Assembly (NCBI GenBank): GCA_002409145.1 | Contig: DHUL01000062.1 | Coordinates: 66,633 to 122,643, forward strand | DNA: 56,011 bases | Source: Bacteroidales bacterium UBA5235 | GTDB taxonomy: Bacteria > Bacteroidota > Bacteroidia > Bacteroidales > VadinHA17 | Direction: 5' to 3' | In this document: piece by piece, positions 47,460-53,593 of the stretch | Layout: every line of letters begins with the position of its first letter | Numbering within the stretch: position 1 is the first letter of the stretch | Notes under the pieces: model-generated | What the model saw: only the letters and a program-made list of their open reading frames with translations | Databases searched by the model: none | What the model was told of the DNA's origin: nothing | Made by a program: the position numbers and the translations under genes

Positions 47460-50077
47460 TTTTTTCCTTCAATCGTTCCGGGCCCTGCTCCCTTTTCGGC
47501 AAAGACATGGATGAAGCCGCTCAGGTGAAACTGTTCCAGCCCGCTGATCCTTCTCTCGAACACCTCACAGTCATAGTAATAAACCCCTGTCGGTACCACC
47601 TTGCCTTTATATGTTCCATCCCAGTTCAGCCTGGGTTCCCGGGTGCTGAAGACCAGCACCCCTGCCCTGTTGTAAAGCCTGAACTCAACCTTCTCAACCA
47701 GTGCGGAGGTCTTCGCCAGCAACCAGTCATTGAAATCGTCACCGTTCGGTGTGAAGACATTGGGTATCTCGTAGAAGTTACATGAGTCAACACAGACCAT
47801 TGTTGAGAGAGGACTCTCGTTGCCGAGCAGGTCAAATGTTGAGATGGCGTAGCAACCTGCTACATAATCAGGAAGTGAATGGACATACTTCCTCGCATCC
47901 CTGTCATTAATTGTAGTGAGGAGTAAAGTATCCTCCTCAAAGGTCTGCTTGTAATAAAGTTTGTACCCTGCTACATCCTCGAGGCAGAGTGGATCTTCAA
48001 ATGACCACCTTACGGTGTTATAGAGGCTGTCACACTGCGATGATACCGTCAGTCCCGGTGTGCATGGCGGTTCATTGTCAACCGGTATGGCACAGGTACG
48101 CTGTGAGAAGTTTACCAGGTTCTTCGGTGTACCGGTACCCTGGTATCCTCCGTTGGAAACGACGTAATAGCAATATTCGATGCCATTGACGAGGCCATCG
48201 TCAGTAAAGGTCAGCTGGTTGGTAGAACCCACCGGTTGCCATGTTGTGCCGTTGTACCTGAAAAAGTCATATGAGGTGTTTATCCATGGAACATTGCGTG
48301 CCATTACAAAACGGACCTTCCTGTCGCCAGGCAGCGCTGTCAGGAAGAGAGACGAGGCTATGCCCGGGTCACCTATCAGGAACCTGTTGCCCGGAGCATT
48401 GTTAAAGAGCTCAACCTTGTAAACCCATCCCTTGTCAAGAGTGTTGATCAGGGTGTCAATGTAGACCGTATCATTCAGGTCTGTTGTAGGAAGGGTATGT
48501 ATCAGCTGCCATGAGTTGCCGGCAATTCCTTCTGCACGGTAGATCAGATACTCATAGGGTCCGTTGGCAGGTATGGTGTCCAGACGGTCCGGCTTCTGCC
48601 AGGCGAGGGTCAGGGATCCGTTCACCGCGTGGGTATTACGTACCGAGACATTTGTGATCAGGGGGATGCCGGTTATCAGTGCGGTGACTATCTCATTCGA
48701 TGGTTTGCTCTCTGTGCCGTTCGGATAGACCGCCACAATCCTGTATGCATATTCGGTACCGGCCTCGAGGGCATTATCTGAATCGGTAAAGCTTACGGTC
48801 CCGGATCCTCCTGCGTATCCGACCTTGACGAAGCCTGATGACGGTGGTATGCCGTCATAGCATGGATCAGCGGTAAGCGAGGATGCTCCCTCACGCCTGT
48901 AGATGCTGAATCCTGCCACCTGGGCAGTGATATACCCTGACCAGGAAAGCTGCACCACCTTTCCCTGCGGCACCGCCGAGAGCAATACAGGGGAGGGCCC
49001 CAGCACCTTTATAGTCATGTTGTCAATATCTACAAGCTGCAACTCCTTGTTGGAGTCCTCTGCCTTGATGATGATATCATAAGGCTGGTGCCTTACTGCA
49101 GTATGGCACGGGGTCCAGCTCAGCCTGGCTGTAGTCTGGCCGGCGATGCGTGACAAAGTGGTGAAGGTGGCAGGACAGTCACCGGAAGTGAATATGCCGG
49201 AGGTTGCCAGGAGAGTCACTGAATCAAGGTCGGAATCAGTGGCCTGTATGTCGAGTGTAACCGGCTGGCCGGCTTCAAGGCAGAGATCGGTAAGCTCGGA
49301 GGTCACCGGCGGCTTATTGTCTGTCTCATAAACCTCTATCTGCATATCACGTACCACAATACCTATCTTTATACCTGCCCGCCATTCCTGTATCTCCATG
49401 GCGACGTTGTATATACCGATGGCTGTGGGTGCATCCCAGACAAGATCGCCTGTGATGGAATCAACATAGAACTTTCTCGAAGCGGGAGGCAGGGTGTAGT
49501 CCTGAATGGGCCTGCCATCCTCCTTTGTACAAACGGTGAGCTTGTATGACAGACTGTCGCCGTCAGGGTCAAAGGCAGCAGGATTATGAATGAATATCTG
49601 CCCCAGGGCAGCCTTGTCATAGGGAGGGTTCAGCAGCACGGGAGTGCTGTTCCTGCCAACGGCAGTGTTCACAATGAGTGTAGTAGAGATAGAGAAAACG
49701 ACGTTCACCGAATTGGGAATGTTTTCAACCCCGAAGTTCCTGTTAGGGTCCTGTACAACTATCCTGTATACCCCGGGCCCGGGATAAGTATGCTCGGCCA
49801 CGTATACATTCTTCTTGTAATTGTTCGGCAGTATCGTCTCGGATATTCTTGCGACAACAGTGATGGAGTTATCTCCCCACTCCACGTCAAGGGATGGTCT
49901 GTCAGCCTTACTGAGTGTATAGGTGAAGGTTGTCACGGTTACCTCAAAGGTGAGGTCCGATATCTGTTTGTATGTGATCTCTCCTGCCCTGTTGTGTGTT
50001 GCAGTGGCGCTGAAAGTCGCGGCCAGCAAAAATGACAATGCACAAAAAAGTCGTCTTCTCATCTCACTCCATTTCAT
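47456..50077 (-). CDS. Large secreted protein with PKD/FN3-like modules and T9SS type B C-terminal domain
   Basis: An 873-aa extracellular protein. The signal peptide is MKWSEMRRRLFCALSFLLAATFSATA. Residues 25-130 form a PKD-like module (VEWGDNSITVVARISE, YPGPGVYRIVVQDPN). A cadherin-like or Ig-like region follows (AFDPDGDSLSYKL, ATDSDLDSVTL), and then several FN3-like modules (GFSIYRREG, TEYAYRIVAVYPNGTES, GYKLYYKQTF). The last 90 residues are the gliding-motility C-terminal domain: IPNVFTPNGDDFNDWL, FRLYNRAGVLVFSTREPRLNWDG, VPTGVYYYDCEVFERR. That domain targets cargo to type IX secretion. No catalytic domain is seen, so adhesion or surface structure is likely. Its ATG overlaps the DUF6702 stop and its stop overlaps the TPR start, both as ATGA. 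Confidence 0.88.
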   Translation of the reverse strand: MKWSEMRRRLFCALSFLLAATFSATATHNRAGEITYKQISDLTFEVTVTTFTYTLSKADRPSLDVEWGDNSITVVARISETILPNNYKKNVYVAEHTYPGPGVYRIVVQDPNRNFGVENIPNSVNVVFSISTTLIVNTAVGRNSTPVLLNPPYDKAALGQIFIHNPAAFDPDGDSLSYKLTVCTKEDGRPIQDYTLPPASRKFYVDSITGDLVWDAPTAIGIYNVAMEIQEWRAGIKIGIVVRDMQIEVYETDNKPPVTSELTDLCLEAGQPVTLDIQATDSDLDSVTLLATSGIFTSGDCPATFTTLSRIAGQTTARLSWTPCHTAVRHQPYDIIIKAEDSNKELQLVDIDNMTIKVLGPSPVLLSAVPQGKVVQLSWSGYITAQVAGFSIYRREGASSLTADPCYDGIPPSSGFVKVGYAGGSGTVSFTDSDNALEAGTEYAYRIVAVYPNGTESKPSNEIVTALITGIPLITNVSVRNTHAVNGSLTLAWQKPDRLDTIPANGPYEYLIYRAEGIAGNSWQLIHTLPTTDLNDTVYIDTLINTLDKGWVYKVELFNNAPGNRFLIGDPGIASSLFLTALPGDRKVRFVMARNVPWINTSYDFFRYNGTTWQPVGSTNQLTFTDDGLVNGIEYCYYVVSNGGYQGTGTPKNLVNFSQRTCAIPVDNEPPCTPGLTVSSQCDSLYNTVRWSFEDPLCLEDVAGYKLYYKQTFEEDTLLLTTINDRDARKYVHSLPDYVAGCYAISTFDLLGNESPLSTMVCVDSCNFYEIPNVFTPNGDDFNDWLLAKTSALVEKVEFRLYNRAGVLVFSTREPRLNWDGTYKGKVVPTGVYYYDCEVFERRISGLEQFHLSGFIHVFAEKGAGPGTIEGKK

Positions 50078-50535
50078 TTCACAAGATAGCTCTTTAATGT
50101 ATCGGTTACGGTGAATCTGTAGCCCTCCTCTGTCCCTCCATAGCCGAAGAGGAGCATATTTGCCTGGTCTTCGTAAAGCCGGATCATTATGCGGTTCATC
50201 ACGGTAACGTTCTTTACTCCCTTCCGGCCTTTTGCCTGGAGGGTGAAACGGTGCTCAAGACCGTCAACGCCTGCTGACAGCAGTTCCAACTCTACCGGTT
50301 TCCCATCCTCCATTATCATCACCCTGTCAGTAAGATAAAGGAAATATCTCTCCTCAGCGCTGCCGGCAATATCGCTTCCGTTGCTCAGACCAAGGTTGAT
50401 GTCAGCTTCCAGGTCATCACTCCAGACCTTAACAAAAACTGACCAAATCCGGTTCACACCGTCATAATCTATCCCTGTAAGTGATACATGTACAGGATGG
50501 ATCAGGAGCAGGAGTGTGAGCATTATTGTTTTCAT
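50074..50535 (-). CDS. DUF6702-like exported protein
   Basis: A 153-aa protein with a short signal peptide (MKTIMLTLLLLIHPVHVSLTG) followed by DYDGVNRIWSVFVKVWSDDLEADI. The HPxHVS...I.Y.......I..K.....D.E pattern is what I recall for DUF6702, a family of small exported Bacteroidota proteins with no known function. The C-terminus (NVTVMNRIMIRLYEDQANMLLFGYGG) is beta-strand rich. The stop overlaps the start of the large secreted protein (ATGA). Pyruvate kinase lies 28 bases upstream on the same strand. The family assignment is from memory of the pattern and is less certain than the gene itself. Confidence 0.75.
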   Translation of the reverse strand: MKTIMLTLLLLIHPVHVSLTGIDYDGVNRIWSVFVKVWSDDLEADINLGLSNGSDIAGSAEERYFLYLTDRVMIMEDGKPVELELLSAGVDGLEHRFTLQAKGRKGVKNVTVMNRIMIRLYEDQANMLLFGYGGTEEGYRFTVTDTLKSYLVK

Positions 50536-50563
50536 ACCGGCAGGAATTAAATTGCAGCAAAAA

Positions 50564-52021
50564 TCAAGCCATCAGGTCTTGTTCGGTCACTCCTGCCCGC
50601 TCCCTGAGGTAGTCAATGGTGCCCACCTCTATGAAAGAAAATCCGGTACCTCTTGAGAAATTGCCGGCCAGCACCACCACCAGATCGCTGTCTTTCATGC
50701 TGTAATGCTTCAGAAGCTCACTGACAGAGACATGGATAAACTCATCAACTGACATTTTCTTTTCTATGAAGATGGGGATCACACCGTATGACAGCGCAAG
50801 TTCCCTCATAGTGCGGTGTGAGTAACAATGTGCGATTACAGGATTTATACCCCTGAACGCAGCCATGTTCCTTATGGCAGTACCGTTTACGGTGTCAGCC
50901 AGGATGGCCCTGGCCTTTATTCTTATTGAGGTCTTCACAGCCACCTTTGCCAGGTATGCTGAAACCGGTCCGCTCAGTGTTCCTGCTGGCATCTCAATGT
51001 ACTGATCCTTTTCCTTCTCGGTCTCAGAGGCAATACGCGCCATGGTTCTGACCGCCTCAACGGGGTATCTTCCGGCGGCAGTCTCTCCGCTGAGCATCAG
51101 GGCATCAGTCTGGCTGTAGACGGCGTTGGCCACGTCACTCACCTCTGCCCTGGTGGGCCTGGGATTCTGAATCATAGAGTGCAGCATCTGGGTGGCTACT
51201 ATCACAGGCTTGCGCTTTTCAATGCAACATGAGATAATATTCCGCTGGATTCCGGGGATACGCTCAAAGGGAACCTCGATGGCAAGATCACCCCTGGCAA
51301 CCATGATCCCGTAAGAGTGATCCATGATCTCCCCGAGATTATCAACCCCCTGCTGATTCTCTATTTTGGCGATGATCTTTATTGAGCTCGACCGTTTGTC
51401 AAGGAGACTTTGAACAGCCAGCACATCCTCCTTTGACCTGACAAAGGAATGGGCAATGAATTCGATGTCAAGCTCAACTGCAAGGTCAATGAATTCCAGG
51501 TCACGTTCACTGACCGAAGGCAGGTTTATCCTCACCTGTGGAATGTTGACAGTTTTGCGTGAGCCCAGAACGCCATCATTCTCTATCCTTCCTGAAAGTG
51601 TCCTGCCGTCACGGCCGGTTATCTTTATCTCAAGCTCACCGTCATCAACCAGTATGACAGCTCCCTCCGGGACATACTTTGCTATATCACAGTAGTTTAC
51701 ATTTATCACCTCATGGGTTGTCATGGCTGACGCGTCGCCGGCAACCTTTACAGTTTCGCCCTTATAAAACTTCAGGGGTTCAGCGGAAGAGGTGGTCCTG
51801 ATCTCCGGGCCCTTGGTGTCAAGCAGTATGGCAATCTGGTCAGATATACTGCGGACGTTTGCCACAATCTTCCTTACACCATCGGTATTCAGATGGGCAG
51901 AATTGACCCTGACAACATCCATACCCGCCTCATGGAGCCTGCGGAGGAAAGCGGGATCGCAGTTCCTGTCGGAGATGGTTGCAACTATCTTGGTTCTCTT
52001 CCTGAGCAGGCTCTTTGGCAT
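50564..52021 (-). CDS. pyk: Pyruvate kinase
   Basis: This glycolytic enzyme converts phosphoenolpyruvate and ADP to pyruvate and ATP. The 485-aa protein has the motifs RKRTKIVATISDRNCD, VRVNSAHL (substrate-binding Arg), AILLDTKGPEIRT, IKIIAKIENQQGVDNLGEIM with the catalytic Lys, GIMVARGDLAIEVPFE, KPVIVATQMLHSMI and ALMLSGETAAGRYPVEAV. The C-terminal domain is complete. It lies between aroQ (7 bases upstream) and the DUF6702 gene, so it seems to be in one five-gene transcription unit. PPDK, which can run the reverse step, starts 1.6 kb away on the other strand. Confidence 0.97.
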   Translation of the reverse strand: MPKSLLRKRTKIVATISDRNCDPAFLRRLHEAGMDVVRVNSAHLNTDGVRKIVANVRSISDQIAILLDTKGPEIRTTSSAEPLKFYKGETVKVAGDASAMTTHEVINVNYCDIAKYVPEGAVILVDDGELEIKITGRDGRTLSGRIENDGVLGSRKTVNIPQVRINLPSVSERDLEFIDLAVELDIEFIAHSFVRSKEDVLAVQSLLDKRSSSIKIIAKIENQQGVDNLGEIMDHSYGIMVARGDLAIEVPFERIPGIQRNIISCCIEKRKPVIVATQMLHSMIQNPRPTRAEVSDVANAVYSQTDALMLSGETAAGRYPVEAVRTMARIASETEKEKDQYIEMPAGTLSGPVSAYLAKVAVKTSIRIKARAILADTVNGTAIRNMAAFRGINPVIAHCYSHRTMRELALSYGVIPIFIEKKMSVDEFIHVSVSELLKHYSMKDSDLVVVLAGNFSRGTGFSFIEVGTIDYLRERAGVTEQDLMA

Positions 52022-52028
52022 ATTAATC

Positions 52029-52457
52029 TTATTTTTTCAGAATTTCGAGGAGAGCCTCCACTGCCAGCCTGTAGCCGTCAGTGCCCAGGCCCATAATGGT
52101 ACCGCGGCAATACCGTCCTGTGAGGCTTGAATGCCTGAACTCCTCCCTGGTCAGGAGGTTTGAGATATGAACCTCGATTACCGGTATGCCGATTGCTGCT
52201 ATGGCATCAGCAATGGCAACAGATGTATGAGTATAGCCACCGGGGTTGAGAATGATTCCGTCAGCGCTGCTTCCGGCTTCCTGGATCCTGTCTACGAGCT
52301 CTCCCTCGATGTTCGACTGGGAGTACCTGATGGAAGACTGCGGGAAACGTTCCTTCAGCCCTCTGAGAACAGCTTCAAATCCTTCGGTTCCGTAGATTGC
52401 CGGTTCTCTCCTTCCAAGGAGGTTGAGATTTGGCCCGTTGATAATTTCTATTGTCAT
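52029..52457 (-). CDS. aroQ: 3-Dehydroquinate dehydratase, type II
   Basis: AroQ dehydrates 3-dehydroquinate to 3-dehydroshikimate, step three of the shikimate pathway. The 142-aa length is typical for the dodecameric type II enzyme. Motifs are IIEIINGPNLNLLGRREPAIYG-like at the N-terminus (IINGPNLNLLG and the catalytic Tyr in IYG), NPGGYTHTSVAIADAI, and VIEVHISNLLTREEFRHSS with the active histidine region. It is the first gene of the minus-strand run leading to pyk and has a good -7 box. It complements aroB and aroC located 10 kb away. Confidence 0.97.
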   Translation of the reverse strand: MTIEIINGPNLNLLGRREPAIYGTEGFEAVLRGLKERFPQSSIRYSQSNIEGELVDRIQEAGSSADGIILNPGGYTHTSVAIADAIAAIGIPVIEVHISNLLTREEFRHSSLTGRYCRGTIMGLGTDGYRLAVEALLEILKK

Positions 52458-52491
52458 TTTTCTGCCAGGATGACGGCTTTATGTGCCAGTA

Positions 52492-52499
52492 CAAAAATA
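52492..52499 (-). promoter_or_regulatory. Bacteroidota-type -7 box for aroQ
   Basis: The minus strand reads TATTTTTG, an exact TAnnTTTG match 34 bases before the aroQ ATG. It probably drives the whole aroQ-pyk-DUF6702-cargo-TPR run. Confidence 0.5.
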
Positions 52500-52533
52500 A
52501 AGAAATGAGCGGATTTTAGACTGTTATATGATA

Positions 52534-52541
52534 TAACTTTG
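52534..52541 (+). promoter_or_regulatory. Bacteroidota-type -7 box for the xer recombinase
   Basis: TAACTTTG is an exact TAnnTTTG match ending 19 bases before the ATG at 52561. A purine-rich stretch (GGGAGCGGAGA) between box and start could serve as the ribosome site. Divergent from the aroQ box. Confidence 0.5.
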
Positions 52542-52560
52542 GGAGCGGAGACATGAGCAT

Positions 52561-53469
52561 ATGACAATTTCGTGGACAGATGCCATCAGGGATTTTGGCA
52601 GGTATCTCAGGATTGAGCGTTCGCTTTCACCGAACAGCGTCACTGCTTATATGACAGATGTCAGCCGGTTGCGTGACTGGGTGGAATCACACAGGCCGGG
52701 GACGGAACCGTCAGCGCTCACCTACAGTGACCTGAGTGATTTCGTGGCTTTTATTGCGATGCACGATGATGCGGTGCGGACCCAGGCAAGGGTCATCTCC
52801 GGGATAAGGTCATTCTTCAGGTATCTGCTCGTTGAGAGTCTCATTCCCGATGATCCGTCAGCCCTGCTGGAGCTGCCACGGGCAGTAATGAAACTGCCGG
52901 AGGTGTTGTCTGTGGAGGAGATAGACCGGATGGTTGCTACGATAGATCTGAGCGCGCCTGCAGGACACAGGAACAGGGCAATCATTGAAACGATGTACGG
53001 GTGCGGATTGAGGGTATCCGAACTGGTTAACATGCGCCTTACTGACATCCACCGGGGTGAAGGTTTTGTGACCGTCACCGGCAAGGGCAACAAGCAGCGG
53101 CTGGTACCGATAGGTAATGTGACGCTCAAGGAAATAGATAATTATATGGAACGCCGGATAATGATGCCGGCAATAATTGATACCAACATCCTCTTTCTCA
53201 ACCGGCGGGGCAGAAAGCTGACCCGGGTGATGGTGTTCAACATAGTCAGGGAGAGTGCTGCCGCCGCTGGAATAACAAAAAAAATCAGTCCGCATACCCT
53301 TCGTCACTCCTTTGCCACCCACCTGGTCGAGGGAGGAGCTGACCTGAGGGCCGTTCAGGAAATGCTGGGTCATGAATCGATAACCACAACAGAGATTTAC
53401 ACGCATATTGACCGCAGCTACCTGCGTGACACCGTATTGATGTATCATCCCAGGGCGAGGCACAGATAG
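52561..53469 (+). CDS. xerD: Tyrosine site-specific recombinase XerC/XerD type
   Basis: This 302-aa recombinase resolves chromosome dimers at dif during division. It has an N-terminal SAM-like core-binding domain (about 5-90, with LRIERSLSPNSVTAYMTDVSRL) and a catalytic domain with all six residues: Arg151 (GLRVSELV), Lys175 (GKGNKQR), His245 and Arg248 (HTLRHSFATHL), His271 (LGHESI) and the nucleophile Tyr280 (EIYTHID). The size, the absence of nearby inverted repeats or cargo genes and the housekeeping neighbours argue for chromosomal XerD rather than an integrase of a mobile element. Distinguishing XerC from XerD needs phylogeny. No dif-like site is seen nearby. Confidence 0.92.
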   Translation: MTISWTDAIRDFGRYLRIERSLSPNSVTAYMTDVSRLRDWVESHRPGTEPSALTYSDLSDFVAFIAMHDDAVRTQARVISGIRSFFRYLLVESLIPDDPSALLELPRAVMKLPEVLSVEEIDRMVATIDLSAPAGHRNRAIIETMYGCGLRVSELVNMRLTDIHRGEGFVTVTGKGNKQRLVPIGNVTLKEIDNYMERRIMMPAIIDTNILFLNRRGRKLTRVMVFNIVRESAAAAGITKKISPHTLRHSFATHLVEGGADLRAVQEMLGHESITTTEIYTHIDRSYLRDTVLMYHPRARHR

Positions 53470-53513
53470 CCTGCTATCCTGCCCGGAATGCAAGCCTCAG
53501 CACATATATAAAA

Positions 53514-53539
53514 GGATATTTCTTTATATCCTCCTTTTT
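53514..53539 (+). terminator. Terminator after the xer recombinase, overlapping the ppdK promoter
   Basis: GGATAT (53514-53519) and ATATCC (53526-53531) form a 6-bp stem with a TTCTTT loop, extended by flanking A and T tracts and followed by CCTTTTT. The stem overlaps the putative -33 element of the ppdK promoter. Confidence 0.5.
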
Positions 53540-53541
53540 AT

Positions 53542-53549
53542 TACCTTTG
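53542..53549 (+). promoter_or_regulatory. Promoter of ppdK (-7 box with -33-like element)
   Basis: TACCTTTG is an exact TAnnTTTG match. TTTC at 53519-53522 lies 19 bases upstream, close to the TTTG -33 consensus at the expected spacing. It lies 44 bases before the ATG. The A-rich leader (53557-53565) is typical of highly expressed Bacteroidota genes. Confidence 0.6.
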
Positions 53550-53593
53550 CGGTTCGAAAAAAAAAGAGATTTTAATCAATAACCAGATCGAAT

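Noticed and set aside
52561..53469. Tyrosine recombinase as the integrase of an integrated element
   Set aside because: Size and motifs fit XerC/XerD, neighbours are housekeeping genes, and no attachment repeats, tRNA target or cargo genes are seen.
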